Shown: positions 24,367 to 33,191, counted from the first letter of the stretch. The stretch is 64,000 nt of DNA from Nocardioides silvaticus (GCF_003160695.1 NZ_QGDD01000010.1:95776-159775); one strand, 5' to 3'. Program-made: numbers and translations. The notes: generated by a model from the sequence alone, not told the origin.

Positions 24367-25221
24367 ATGGCCGGCGAATCGGCAGAGATCTCGGCACGCC
24401 CGATGAGGGAGAGGGCGAGGCGGCTCAGGTTGGTCGCGGCTCGCTACGAGCGGCGCGCCGACGACGAGCGGCGTACGGCGCACGCCCTCGAGTCGCTGCC
24501 CACCGAGGAGTGGCAGGTCTTCCACGACATAGCCTGGCCCGGCCGGCGCTACGCGAGCATAGATCACGTCGTGATCGGTCCGCCGGGTGTGTTCGTCATC
24601 GACTCCCAGCACTGGACCGGCCGGGTGACGGTCGAGGGCGGCGTGCTCCACCGGAACGGGAGGCCCCGCGACGCGGCCACCCTGGCCGCGGCGGAGGCGG
24701 CGGCGAGCATCAAGAAGCTCGTCGTCGCGGTTCAGGACATCCCGGTGCACGCGGTCCTCTGCTTCGCCGGCGACCTGGAGCTGTTCGGGCTCGCCGACGA
24801 CGCCGTGCTCTGCTCGACCGACACCGTGGCGACCGTGCTGCGGACGCGGCAGGGCGTCGTCGCCCGCGGGATCCGCGAGGACGTCGCCCGCCAGCTGGCG
24901 GAGAAGCTCGGCGACCGCACCACCGTGCGCAACGTCGTACCCGCCCAGCGGCTGCGGATCTTCCTCCCGGAACCGTCGCGGTTGCCCACCCCGCCGCCGG
25001 GGCGGCCAACGGGACGGCTCCGCAGGTCCGACATCGCCAGCGTGGCGGTCGGGGTCTCGCTCGCGGTCGGCTCGCTGGCCCTGGTCGCGTCGGGGTCGGA
25101 GACCCTCGGCGACCTGGGGCAGGCGGTGGTCGACCTGGTGTCGAACGACTCCGCGCCGGAGCGCCAGCCGGAGATCCAGATGCCCACCGGCTACGAGCCG
25201 CCCGCGCAAGACGACAGGTGA
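24367..25221 (+). CDS. NERD domain protein, paralogue lacking the catalytic Lys
   Basis: A 284-residue paralogue of the protein at 9311-10144, with the same opening 'MAGESAE', the same helix and NERD layout and a C-terminal membrane segment (about residues 222-245). The core reads 'SIDHVVIGPPGVFVIDSQHW', so the D-A-K of the other copy is D-S-Q here and the putative catalytic Lys is gone. It may be a binding or regulatory form. It is divergent from the aminopeptidase gene. Confidence 0.78.
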   Translation: MAGESAEISARPMRERARRLRLVAARYERRADDERRTAHALESLPTEEWQVFHDIAWPGRRYASIDHVVIGPPGVFVIDSQHWTGRVTVEGGVLHRNGRPRDAATLAAAEAAASIKKLVVAVQDIPVHAVLCFAGDLELFGLADDAVLCSTDTVATVLRTRQGVVARGIREDVARQLAEKLGDRTTVRNVVPAQRLRIFLPEPSRLPTPPPGRPTGRLRRSDIASVAVGVSLAVGSLALVASGSETLGDLGQAVVDLVSNDSAPERQPEIQMPTGYEPPAQDDR

Positions 25222-25289
25222 TCCGGGACCCGGTCCCGATCCCTCGCAAACTCCCTCCGCGAGCCCGAGCGGCCCGGCACAATGCGGCT

Positions 25290-25691
25290 GTGATCAGGTT
25301 GGTGCCCGCGGTGGTCGTCTTCGTGTTCTGGCTCTACTGCCTCATCGAGGTCATCACGACGCCGGCGGGCAACGCCCGCAACCTCAGCAAGAACCTGTGG
25401 CTGCTGATCGTGTTCATCTTCCCGCTGGTCGGCTCGATCGCATGGCTGGTCGCGGGACGTCCCGTCTCCGAACGGCGGCTCACCCGCGAGGAGGGTGCGG
25501 CGCCCAGCTTCCCCGAGTACGAGCGCCGAGGTCGCTTCTCGGCGGCCGATCCGGAGAAGGACGAGGAGTTCCTCAAGCAGGTTCGTGAACGGGCGGAGCA
25601 GCAGCGCCGCGAGTACGAGGCACGTCGCCGCGCCGAGCGGGAAGCCGCCGAGCGCCCGGAGGACGAGGAAGGCTCGTCCTCGCCAGCGTGA
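25290..25691 (+). CDS. PLD_N (cardiolipin synthase N-terminal-like) membrane protein
   Basis: A 133-residue protein starting at GTG 25290. Two membrane segments with 'FWLYCLIEVITTP' and 'LWLLIVFIFPLVGSIAWLVAGRP' match the phospholipase D-nuclease N-terminal domain family. A charged, coiled C-terminal tail follows ('FLKQVRERAEQQRREYEARR'). These small proteins are common in Actinobacteria; their role is unknown. Confidence 0.85.
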   Translation: MIRLVPAVVVFVFWLYCLIEVITTPAGNARNLSKNLWLLIVFIFPLVGSIAWLVAGRPVSERRLTREEGAAPSFPEYERRGRFSAADPEKDEEFLKQVRERAEQQRREYEARRRAEREAAERPEDEEGSSSPA

Positions 25692-25721
25692 CCCAGGGGC
25701 CGCGCTGGCAATGACGACCGG

Positions 25722-25871
25722 TCAGGAGCGAGCGGCGACCAGGTCGCGTTTGCGGCGGAGGTCGCGCCGGGCGCGGCGGTACTCCACCTCGAGGATCAGC
25801 GCCACCCGGGCAGGCCGCAGCGCGCGGACCGCAGGGCGGTCGGCGGCGCGGGTGCGCTGGAGGGTGGTCAC
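25722..25871 (-). CDS. Possible small basic protein
   Basis: A 49-residue reading frame from GTG 25871 rich in Arg and Ala ('VALILEVEYRRARRDLRRKR'). The composition and lack of a good ribosome site make it uncertain, but the helical pattern and convergence with the PLD_N gene are compatible with a real small gene. Confidence 0.3.
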   Translation of the reverse strand: MTTLQRTRAADRPAVRALRPARVALILEVEYRRARRDLRRKRDLVAARS

Positions 25872-26013
25872 AGGACGAGGGTAGGCAGTGGCCGGGCCGC
25901 GCGGCTACCGACTTAAGGATGATTCGGGGTCCGACCAGGGGTAGCCCTGAGGCGTGCCCTCCGTCAGTCTGGTTCGTTAGGGACTCGGGGGGTTCCTTGG
26001 GAGGGGGACCAGC

Positions 26014-26214
26014 ATGGACTACCTAGGACTGATCATCTTCGCCGTTGCTGCGGTGGGGTTCGCCTACCTCGTCCACGCCATGAGCGTGGCCGGTAGCTGG
26101 GACGAGAAGGATCGGGAGGCGCGGCGGCAGGCCGAGCTCGACCGTCGCGGCGAGGCGGCGCTGGAGGCGCTGCGCGAGCTCGGTCGCAAGTATCCGCGAC
26201 CCAAGGACTATTGA
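26014..26214 (+). CDS. Small single-pass membrane protein
   Basis: A 66-residue protein with one N-terminal membrane helix (about residues 3-25, 'LGLIIFAVAAVGFAYLVHAM') and a charged helical tail. GGGAGGGGG precedes ATG 26014 at good spacing. No family is recognised. It lies 33 bases before the kinase gene and could share its transcript. Confidence 0.7.
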   Translation: MDYLGLIIFAVAAVGFAYLVHAMSVAGSWDEKDREARRQAELDRRGEAALEALRELGRKYPRPKDY

Positions 26215-26247
26215 TCCGCGGGGGAGGGGCGGGGTGAGACTGCCCTC

Positions 26248-27384
26248 ATGCCCCCACCCACGCTCCGGCTGAACACCGTCCTGGTCACCGACGACGGACC
26301 CCGCTACCTGGTCGAGCGCAAGCTCGGCGCGGGCGGCTTCGGCACGACCTACTTCGGGCACCGGGTCACCAAGAGCGGTCGGGTAATGGAGCTGGCGAAG
26401 GTCTGCATCAAGGTGTGCACGAGTCGGAAGGACTGGCACGGTGAGGCCTTCTTCGGCGAGCTGCTGGCGGACGACCCGCGCGTCGTACGGCTCCGCGACG
26501 CCGTCGTGCGGACGACGGGCTCGGGCACCTCGCAGCGCCGCAAGTACATCTTGATCTTCGACTACATGGAGGGCGGCACCGTCGCCGACGCGATCCGGCG
26601 CGGGGAGCTGTGCTGGACCGAAGCGCGGACCCGGCGCGAGATCAAGGCTCTGCTCCGCCTGCTCGCCCGGTTGCACGATGCCGGCGTCACCCACCGCGAC
26701 CTCAAGCCCGACAACGTCTACCTCCGCGACGGCAAGCTGGTCGTCGGCGACTTCGGGATCACCCAGCTCGACCTCGACCCGCGGCACAGCAGCGCCTATG
26801 CGATGTCCCCGAGGTTCGCGCCCAAGGAGGCGGTCGCCTCGTGGCGCTGGGGCCAGGCCGACGACGTCTTCCAGGTCGGGCTGCTCGCGGCGACCCTGGT
26901 GTCCGGCGAGACCTGGGGCACCGAGACGGTCTCGGTGCCGGCGATCTCGCGGCTGCCGGTGAGCGACGAGTTCAAGAGCTGGATCTGGCACGCCACCGGC
27001 GCGAAGGCGAAGCGCTACTGGGACGCCGGCGACGCCATCGAGGCCCTCGACGCCTTGCGGACGACGAGCATCGCACCCGGCCGGGTGCCGCGCTCCCTGG
27101 CGGGGCAGGTGGTCGTGTTCACCGGCGGCATCGCCGGGATGCCCCGGCGCGAGGCGGCCGAGGCCGCCCGCAGCGCCGGTGCGGTCGTGCAGAGCTCGGT
27201 CGGCGACGCGACCACGCTGGTCGTCGTCGGCAAGGTCAACCGCGGCGCCGGCGCCAACGAGGGACTCAAGCTGTTCGCCACCCGGGAGCGGCTGCGTCGT
27301 GGCCAGGACATCCGGGTCATCAGCGACGCGCAGTTCAGGCGCGCGGTCCGGTCGCACTCCCGGCGGGCGGTCCTGGCGCCCTAG
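26248..27384 (+). CDS. Ser/Thr protein kinase fused to a BRCT domain
   Basis: A 378-residue protein. The Hanks-type kinase domain (about residues 15-270) has the glycine loop 'LGAGGFGTTYFG', an 'HRDLKPDN' catalytic loop (HRD at 149-151) and 'VGDFGITQL' (DFG at 168). An unusual insert follows the DFG region. There is no membrane anchor or PASTA domain. From about residue 283, 'SLAGQVVVFTGGIAGMPRREA' begins a BRCT domain ('GATVV.S..... TTLVVVG', 'KLFATRERLRRGQDIRVIS') of the type in DNA ligase LigA. BRCT modules bind DNA ends or phosphopeptides, so this could link phosphorylation to DNA damage. Kinase-BRCT fusions are rare in bacteria to my knowledge. Confidence 0.85.
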   Translation: MPPPTLRLNTVLVTDDGPRYLVERKLGAGGFGTTYFGHRVTKSGRVMELAKVCIKVCTSRKDWHGEAFFGELLADDPRVVRLRDAVVRTTGSGTSQRRKYILIFDYMEGGTVADAIRRGELCWTEARTRREIKALLRLLARLHDAGVTHRDLKPDNVYLRDGKLVVGDFGITQLDLDPRHSSAYAMSPRFAPKEAVASWRWGQADDVFQVGLLAATLVSGETWGTETVSVPAISRLPVSDEFKSWIWHATGAKAKRYWDAGDAIEALDALRTTSIAPGRVPRSLAGQVVVFTGGIAGMPRREAAEAARSAGAVVQSSVGDATTLVVVGKVNRGAGANEGLKLFATRERLRRGQDIRVISDAQFRRAVRSHSRRAVLAP

Positions 27385-27393
27385 GCTCGCCGG

Positions 27394-28290
27394 ATGGACG
27401 TCCTGCGTACCCCCGAGTCGCGCTTCGCGGACCTGCCGGACTACCCGTTCGCGCCGCACTACCTCGACGTTGCGGCGTCGGACACCGAGCCGGTGCGGAT
27501 GCACTACCTCGACGAGGGACCGAGCGACGGCCCGCCGGTGCTGCTCCTCCACGGCGAGCCGACGTGGAGCTATCTCTACCGCACGATGATCCCGCCGCTG
27601 GTCGACGCGGGCCACCGGGTGCTGGCGCCGGACCTGATCGGTTTCGGGAGGTCCGACAAGCCGACCCGGCGGGAGGACTACACCTACCTGCGGCACGTCG
27701 AGTGGGTCACCGCGTGGCTCGAGCACCTCGACCTCCGCGACGTCACCCTGTTCGGCCAGGACTGGGGATCGTTGATCGGGCTCCGGGTCGCTGCCGAGCA
27801 GGAGGAGCGGTTCAGCCGCATCATGATCGGCAACGGCTTCCTCCCGACGGCCGACCGCGGCACGCCGGCGGCGTTCAGGATCTGGCGCGCGTTCGCCCGC
27901 TACACACCGGTGTTCCCCGCCGGCCGACTGGTCGCGACGGCCACCGTCACCAAGGTCGGCAGCGCCGTGCGAGCGGCGTACGACGCGCCGTACCCCTCGG
28001 CGAAGTACCAGGCCGGCGCCCGCGCCTTCCCCGCCCTGGTGCCGACCGACCCCGACGACCCGGCGGTCCCGGCCAACCGCGCGGCGTGGGCCCGGCTCGG
28101 CCGGTGGGAGAAGCCGTTCCTCTGCGTCTTCGGCGCCGACGACCCGATCCTCGGCAAAGCGGATTGTCCGCTCATCGCGCACGTGCCGGGGGCCGCCGGA
28201 CAGCCGCACGCGCGGATCCGCGCCGGGCACTTCCTCCAGGAGGACGCGGGGCCGGAACTGGCGCAGCGACTGATCGCGTGGGAGGCCTGA
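27394..28290 (+). CDS. Haloalkane dehalogenase-like alpha/beta hydrolase
   Basis: A 298-residue hydrolase that would cleave carbon-halogen bonds. It shows 'LLLHGEPTWSYLYR' (oxyanion Glu and HGEPTW typical of dehalogenase subfamily I), nucleophile Asp in 'LFGQDWGSLIGL', a catalytic Asp in 'FGADDPI' and His in 'IRAGHFLQEDAG'. The halide-binding Trp next to the nucleophile is present. Its length is normal. It lies nine bases after the kinase gene but their functions do not obviously connect. Confidence 0.9.
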   Translation: MDVLRTPESRFADLPDYPFAPHYLDVAASDTEPVRMHYLDEGPSDGPPVLLLHGEPTWSYLYRTMIPPLVDAGHRVLAPDLIGFGRSDKPTRREDYTYLRHVEWVTAWLEHLDLRDVTLFGQDWGSLIGLRVAAEQEERFSRIMIGNGFLPTADRGTPAAFRIWRAFARYTPVFPAGRLVATATVTKVGSAVRAAYDAPYPSAKYQAGARAFPALVPTDPDDPAVPANRAAWARLGRWEKPFLCVFGADDPILGKADCPLIAHVPGAAGQPHARIRAGHFLQEDAGPELAQRLIAWEA

Positions 28291-28427
28291 CGGGCCACGC
28301 CGACTCGTAATCAGATATGAAAACGGAGTCGCCCCGGCCTCCGGTGGGCCGCTGTTACCGTCGATGCGCTCCGTAACACCAGCTCCGCCGTGGGGATCGG
28401 GCCCCAGGCTCCTTGGGGGTGGCCGTG

Positions 28428-29591
28428 GTGGCCGTCGACAGCCTGTCCTTCCGCGCACGCGTGCGTTCCTGCGCGCTCGCTGCCGCGCTCCTCGCGGCGC
28501 TGGTCTCCGGAACGGCCGGACCCGCGGCACCCGCCGCGGCGGCCGACGTCTCGCCGACGCCGGCTGCCACGGTGGGTGCCACGGGGAAGGCGGTCTACGA
28601 CATCGTGGTCCTGCCCTCGGGCCGGACGATCCTCGGCGGTGACTTCACCGCACTCGGTGGCTTCGCCAGGGCGAATCTGGGGGCTGTCCTGGCCAGTGGC
28701 GCCGCCGACCGGACGTTCACCCCGAGGACCGACGGACCGGTGCACGCCATCGCCGCGTCCGCCGACGGCAGCACGCTGTTCATCGGCGGCCGGTTCACCG
28801 AGGTCAACGGCGAGCCCCGGCACAACCTGGCTGCCATCGACGCGAGGACCGGCGCGCTGGTCACCGACTGGCGGGCCGACACGACCGGCGGCGTGCCGAC
28901 CGTGACCGCGCTGGCGGTGCACGGCGACGACCTGCTCGTGGGCGGTCGGTTCTCCGGGATCGACGGGTCGAGCAAGGAGAAGCTCGCCAAGCTCGACGCG
29001 ACGACCGGCGACCTCGTCGCCTGGAACACGTGGGTCAACGGCGCCGTCCTCGACATGAAGATCGGCCCGGACGGGACGACCCTCTGGGTCGGCGGCGAGT
29101 TCAAGCGGATCCGTGGCGTCGACCGTCCCTACTTCGGGGCGATGGACATCGCGTCCGGGGAGCCCACCGGCTACGCGCCGAACGGCAACAGCAGCCGGGT
29201 GCTCGCGCTCGCGGTGAGCGCCGACGGCCGGTGGGTCTACACGACGAACAACGGCAACCGGACGCGGGGATACAAGCCGGAGGTGTCACCCGACGCGCGC
29301 TGGGTGCGCCGCGCCGACGGCAACACGCAGGCGCTGGCGATCTGGCGCAACTCGCTCTACCTCGGCGGCCACTTCAGCAGGCTGACCGACACCAGGACGA
29401 GCCGCCCGTTCTTCGCCGCGGTGAACCGGTTCGACGGCAAGAACAAGCGGTGGAACCCGAAGGCGCGCGGCGCCAACCGCGGCTGCTGGGCACTCGTGGT
29501 CGAGGGCAACCGTCTGCACGCCGGTGGTGGCTTCACCCACTTCAAGAAGCGCAGCCAGCGTCTGTACGCGAGGTTCGACGCGCGGTCCTAG
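28428..29591 (+). CDS. Secreted beta-propeller (DUF5122/delta-60 repeat) protein 1
   Basis: About 387 residues with a long signal peptide ending near 'APAAAADVSP'. The mature chain holds repeated units of the pattern 'I.GG.F....G..R..LA.ID..TG', for example 'TLFIGGRFTEVNGEPRHNLA', typical of DUF5122/delta-60 beta-propeller proteins. It ends 'LHAGGGFTHFKKRSQRLYARF'. GTG 28428 after GGGGGTGG is the best start among several GTG codons. A tandem paralogue follows 22 bases later. Surface binding is likely; the ligand is unknown. Confidence 0.82.
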   Translation: MAVDSLSFRARVRSCALAAALLAALVSGTAGPAAPAAAADVSPTPAATVGATGKAVYDIVVLPSGRTILGGDFTALGGFARANLGAVLASGAADRTFTPRTDGPVHAIAASADGSTLFIGGRFTEVNGEPRHNLAAIDARTGALVTDWRADTTGGVPTVTALAVHGDDLLVGGRFSGIDGSSKEKLAKLDATTGDLVAWNTWVNGAVLDMKIGPDGTTLWVGGEFKRIRGVDRPYFGAMDIASGEPTGYAPNGNSSRVLALAVSADGRWVYTTNNGNRTRGYKPEVSPDARWVRRADGNTQALAIWRNSLYLGGHFSRLTDTRTSRPFFAAVNRFDGKNKRWNPKARGANRGCWALVVEGNRLHAGGGFTHFKKRSQRLYARFDARS

Positions 29592-29613
29592 CAGCGATGG
29601 AGGAGGTACGCCG

Positions 29614-30756
29614 GTGACGGTCGACCGACGTCGGGTCCGGTCCCTCCTCTGCGCGCTCGGCGCGGCGATCGTGGGCGTCGGGCTGGTCCTCGCGCCGGCA
29701 CCGTCCCGGGCCGACGTCTCCCCGACGCCGGTGCCGACGCCCAGCCTCTCCGGTCCCGTCGTCTACGACCTTGCGGTCCTCCCCAGCGGCCGGGTCGTGC
29801 TGGGCGGTGACTTCACCGCGATCGGCAGCCTGGCGCGCACCGATGTCGGTGCGCTGCTCACCAACGGGCAGCCCGACCCGGGGTTCGCCGCGCGCACCAA
29901 CGGCCAGGTCAACGCCGTCGTCGCCTCGGAGGACGGCAGCCGGGTCTTCATCGGCGGCACGTTCACCGAGGTGAACGGCGTCCCGCGGCAGAACATCGCC
30001 GCGCTGAACGCGACCACCGGCGCCGTCGTACAGGGCTGGCAGGCAGATGCCACCGGCTCCTCGGTGTCGGTCAAGTCGCTCGCGGTCAGCGGCACCCGGC
30101 TCTACGTCGGTGGCCGGTTCGACGGCATCGACGGCATCCACAAGGAGAAGCTCGCCGCTGTCGACGTGAGCACCGGCAACGTCCTGCACTGGAGCACGTG
30201 GGTCAACGGCGCCGTGCACGAGGTGCGGGTCGCGCCCGACGGTCGCACGGTCTGGATCGGCGGTGCGTTCACCAAGATCCGCGGGGAGGCGCGGCCGTAC
30301 GTCGGTGGCATCGACGCCGCGACCGGGCGGCCGACCGCATTCGTCGCGAGCAACAGCCCGGCCCGGGTCGTGTCGGTCACGCTGAGCCGCGACGGCCAGT
30401 GGCTCTACGCCGGCAACGACCACAACCGCGTCCTCGCCTACCAGCCGTGGCTCTCCGACGCGCTGCGCTGGCAGCGCGCCGGCTCCGGCAACACCCAGGC
30501 CATGGCGGCGTCGGACACGACGCTCTACCTCGGCGGCCACTTCCGCACCTTCGGCGACGGCTCGTCCCGCCCGTTCTTCGCCAGCGTCGACCGCCTCACC
30601 GGCGCGCTCACCTCCTGGAACCCGCTCGCCACCGCCTACAACAAGGGCACCTGGGTGCTCGTCATCGACGGCAACCGCCTGCACGCCGGCGGCGGCTTCA
30701 CCCACTTCGACGGCGTCAGGCAGCGGCTCTACGCGCGGTTCGACGGCTCGCCCTAG
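29614..30756 (+). CDS. Secreted beta-propeller (DUF5122/delta-60 repeat) protein 2
   Basis: A 380-residue paralogue of the preceding gene with the same layout: a signal peptide (about residues 1-34, 'ALGAAIVGVGLVLAPAPSRA'), then repeats such as 'RVFIGGTFTEVNGVPRQNIA', 'GGRFDGIDGIHKEKLAAVD' and the ending 'GGFTHFDGVRQRLYARF'. GTG 29614 has GGAGGAGG upstream. The pair arose by tandem duplication and has diverged widely. The stop is followed by a 22-base repeat cluster. Confidence 0.82.
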   Translation: MTVDRRRVRSLLCALGAAIVGVGLVLAPAPSRADVSPTPVPTPSLSGPVVYDLAVLPSGRVVLGGDFTAIGSLARTDVGALLTNGQPDPGFAARTNGQVNAVVASEDGSRVFIGGTFTEVNGVPRQNIAALNATTGAVVQGWQADATGSSVSVKSLAVSGTRLYVGGRFDGIDGIHKEKLAAVDVSTGNVLHWSTWVNGAVHEVRVAPDGRTVWIGGAFTKIRGEARPYVGGIDAATGRPTAFVASNSPARVVSVTLSRDGQWLYAGNDHNRVLAYQPWLSDALRWQRAGSGNTQAMAASDTTLYLGGHFRTFGDGSSRPFFASVDRLTGALTSWNPLATAYNKGTWVLVIDGNRLHAGGGFTHFDGVRQRLYARFDGSP

Positions 30757-30765
30757 GTGCCGTGG

Positions 30766-30898
30766 GTTGAATCGTCACTCGTGGCGCGTTGAATCCCCTG
30801 TTGTGGCGCGTTGATTCGTCCCTCGTGGCGCGTTGGATCGTCTGTCGTGGTGCCGCGCCACGAGGGACGAATCAATGCGCCAGGAGGGACGAATCAAC
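30766..30898. repeat. 22-base repeats: four direct and two inverted copies
   Basis: Units close to GTTGATTCGTCCCTCGTGGC lie head to tail at 30766-30787, 30788-30809, 30810-30831 and 30832-30853, and inverted at 30855-30876 and 30877-30898. The copies differ at two to six positions. There are no spacers, so it is not CRISPR. The inverted copies can pair with the direct ones to make a long hairpin between two convergent genes. The last copy carries the stop codon of the gene on the minus strand. Confidence 0.85.
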
Positions 30899-31454
30899 GC
30901 GTCGGGGGTCCGCGGAAGAACTGAGCGGTGGAGAAGAGCATGGTCTGCTTCGGGGTCAGCTCGAGGCCGGTGACGACCTCGGTCAGGGCGAGGGCGAGGG
31001 CGAGGCCGTCGGCGTCAGAGCCCTGGGCGAGGAGGGGGCGGAGCTCGGGTGGCACCGGGTCGGCGTCGTCGAGGGAGCGGAAGTCCGGGGCGTCGAAGAG
31101 GAGTACGGCGTCGCGCGCGCACCCGAAGCGCAGGTGCTCCTCCTCGTCGTCGGTGCGGACGACGGCCGCTGCGGCTCCGCCCTTGGTCATCGTCGTCAGC
31201 GCCTCGCTCCCGGGGTCGGCGCAGCCGGAGTACTCGATGCCGAGCACGCCGCCGTCGATCTCGACCAGCGCCCAGGCGGCGTACTCCGCGTCGCGCTTGT
31301 CGTCCCACGGGTGCGCGACCGGGTCGTGCAGGTCGACCTCGAGGGCGTGGGCCACCGCGTCGCGGCTGGCGCCGGCGACGACCAGGAAGGAGAACGACTC
31401 GGGCACGACGATGGCGTCGATGAGCTCGTCGTAGTACTCAACGGTCGCGGCCAC
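30894..31454 (-). CDS. Hypothetical protein, DUF6461-like
   Basis: A 186-residue acidic protein starting at GTG 31454. 'ESFSFLVVAGASRDAVAHAL' resembles the opening of DUF6461 proteins, which have a catch phrase of hydrophobic strand-G-x-(S/T)-x-x-x-V; 'WALVEIDGGVLGIEYSG' fits the second strand block. The match is weak. No catalytic motif is seen. Its last residues and TGA come from the 22-base repeat at 30877-30898. Confidence 0.6.
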   Translation of the reverse strand: MAATVEYYDELIDAIVVPESFSFLVVAGASRDAVAHALEVDLHDPVAHPWDDKRDAEYAAWALVEIDGGVLGIEYSGCADPGSEALTTMTKGGAAAAVVRTDDEEEHLRFGCARDAVLLFDAPDFRSLDDADPVPPELRPLLAQGSDADGLALALALTEVVTGLELTPKQTMLFSTAQFFRGPPTR

Positions 31455-31487
31455 GTCTCGGAGGGTAGAACCGGACCGCCGCGCGCG

Positions 31488-31901
31488 TCACCCGATCGCG
31501 GAAGTCAGCGCCGCGAGCGCCTGCCGGTCCGACGGCAGCCAGTCGAGGTCGTCGAGCTCGGTCGGAGCGACCCGGCGCAGCTCGTCGTGGTCGGCGCTGG
31601 AGCGCAGCTCGCCGTCGGTGACGACCGCGAAGTAGAGCCGCAGGAGGTAGTCCTGCGAGATCGGCCAGCCGGCGCCGTCCGGCCCGACCAGCTCGGGCCC
31701 GACCTCGACGCCGACGCCGAGCTCCTCGCGGACCTCCCGCACCAGCGCGGCCTCCGGCGTCTCGCCGTCCTCGACCTTGCCGCCGGGGAACTCCCAGCGG
31801 CCCGCCAGCGCAGCGGGCTTCGTGCGGCGGGCCGCGATGACGTACGACGGCCGCTCGAGCGCGTCGACGATGATCGCGCCGACGACCGTCGCTCGGTTCA
31901 T
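31488..31901 (-). CDS. Nudix hydrolase (MutT-like)
   Basis: A 137-residue nucleotide pyrophosphatase. The Nudix box is 'GKVEDGETPEAALVREVREELG' in part (GX5EX7REVREEXG), at about residues 38-60, after 'GRWEFPGGK', which is the MutT pattern for 8-oxo-dGTP cleanup. The start ATG 31901 lies seven bases after the stop of the upstream gene, so the two form an operon. Confidence 0.9.
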   Translation of the reverse strand: MNRATVVGAIIVDALERPSYVIAARRTKPAALAGRWEFPGGKVEDGETPEAALVREVREELGVGVEVGPELVGPDGAGWPISQDYLLRLYFAVVTDGELRSSADHDELRRVAPTELDDLDWLPSDRQALAALTSAIG

Positions 31902-31908
31902 CGCCGGC

Positions 31909-32517
31909 TCAGCCGCAGTTGTCGCAGATGCCCGTGGCGGGCAGCGCCATGAAGCAGGTCGGGCACACCTTGGTGACCGGCTCGGGCTTCCGCGCCGGCG
32001 CCGGCCTGGGCGTGGCGACGCGGGTGCGGCGCGGCTTCGGCGCGGCGACCGGCGTGACCGGTGTCGGCGGCGGGGGTGGCGGCTCCCAGCCCGGAGGCTC
32101 CGGCGCGTCGACGCCGAGTCCGGCCAGCACCGCACGGGCCTCGTCGGTGGGCCGGTGCTTCGGGGTGGTGACGATGTCGTGCGGCGACGCGCCGCCCTCG
32201 AGGAAGGCCTGCGCGTCGGGGCGCATGGCCGGTGGGATCCGGCGGTGCCGCCACCGGGCCGGCGCGGCGCCGCGTTGGGTGATCGTCACCAGGTCGGGCC
32301 GCGACCAGGCCACCAGCGTCCAGTCGTTCTCGCGGGAGACCGCCCACACGCCGATCGGTCCGTCGCCCGCCTCGCCGGCGGCACGCAGCGCGATCCGCTC
32401 GGGGTTGAGGAAGCGGCCGGTGACGTGGAGGGCGGCGGGGAGGGGCCGGGTGACGTCGTACCCCTCCTCGCGGAGCGCGTAGGTGGCGTCGTCGAGCGGG
32501 TCAGGGGGAGTGTCCAT
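31909..32517 (-). CDS. Hypothetical protein with C-terminal zinc ribbon
   Basis: A 202-residue protein of unknown function. A globular N-terminal half ('GVWAVSRENDWTLVAWSRPD') is followed by a Pro-rich basic linker (about 135-185) and a four-Cys zinc ribbon, 'VCPTCFMALPATGICDNCG', at the very end. Start ATG 32517 is chosen over the upstream in-frame ATG. It is operonic with the Nudix gene and divergent from the hemerythrin gene. Confidence 0.65.
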   Translation of the reverse strand: MDTPPDPLDDATYALREEGYDVTRPLPAALHVTGRFLNPERIALRAAGEAGDGPIGVWAVSRENDWTLVAWSRPDLVTITQRGAAPARWRHRRIPPAMRPDAQAFLEGGASPHDIVTTPKHRPTDEARAVLAGLGVDAPEPPGWEPPPPPPTPVTPVAAPKPRRTRVATPRPAPARKPEPVTKVCPTCFMALPATGICDNCG

Positions 32518-32612
32518 CGGTTCGGAAACTACCCGGACCCGGCGGCCACGCGGTAACCGGGCGTGACGCACGTCGCCGGATGGGCGCCAGGTCTTCCGGG
32601 TAATGCGGGGGC

Positions 32613-33182
32613 ATGAACCATGCGATCGACCTGGGTCGCCCAGTCGCGGGCGACGTCATCGACCTCATCACCGACGACCACCGGCTCTTCGAGCGGCTGC
32701 TCCGGCAGCTGCGCGACACGACGCAGGACCTCGACGCCGTGCGGCGTGCCTTCGCCGACGTGCTCATCGCCCACGGCGAGGCCGAGGAGGAGCTGGTCTA
32801 CCCGGTGCTGCGCCGCAAGACGCCCGACGTCGGCGAGCACGAGATCGAGCACGGTCACGAGGAGCACGCCGAGGGCAACGAGGCGCTGCTGAAGGTGCTC
32901 GAGCTCAAGGGCACCGACACCCAGGCGTTCGCCGACGCGGTCGAGGAGCTGAGCAACCTGATCGCGCACCACATCGCGGAGGAGGAGATCACCATCCTCA
33001 GCCCGGCCCGCGAGGAGGTCGGCATGAAGATCCGCACCGACCTCGGCGCGACGTGGGCGGCCCGCCGCAACGAGCTGATCGACCGGAACTGCGGGAGCGT
33101 CGAGAACGTACGACGCATCGTGGCCGAGGCCGAGCGCGAGGGGCTGCTCGACGACGATGACGACGAGGACGACGAGGACTGA
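32613..33182 (+). CDS. Hemerythrin HHE domain protein
   Basis: A 189-residue four-helix iron-binding protein. Metal ligands are in 'DLITDDHRLFERLL', 'LIAHGEAEEELVYP', 'HEIEHGHEEHAEGNEAL' and 'LIAHHIAEEEITILSP'. Such proteins sense or bind oxygen, NO or iron. The tail is a run of Asp and Glu ('DDDDDEDDED'). ATG 32613 follows GGGGGC. It is convergent with the MFS gene. Confidence 0.9.
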   Translation: MNHAIDLGRPVAGDVIDLITDDHRLFERLLRQLRDTTQDLDAVRRAFADVLIAHGEAEEELVYPVLRRKTPDVGEHEIEHGHEEHAEGNEALLKVLELKGTDTQAFADAVEELSNLIAHHIAEEEITILSPAREEVGMKIRTDLGATWAARRNELIDRNCGSVENVRRIVAEAEREGLLDDDDDEDDED

Positions 33183-33191
33183 GGCAGCGCC

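Noticed and set aside
30766..30898. Possible CRISPR array
   Set aside because: The 22-base units are contiguous with no spacers, some are inverted and no cas genes are present.
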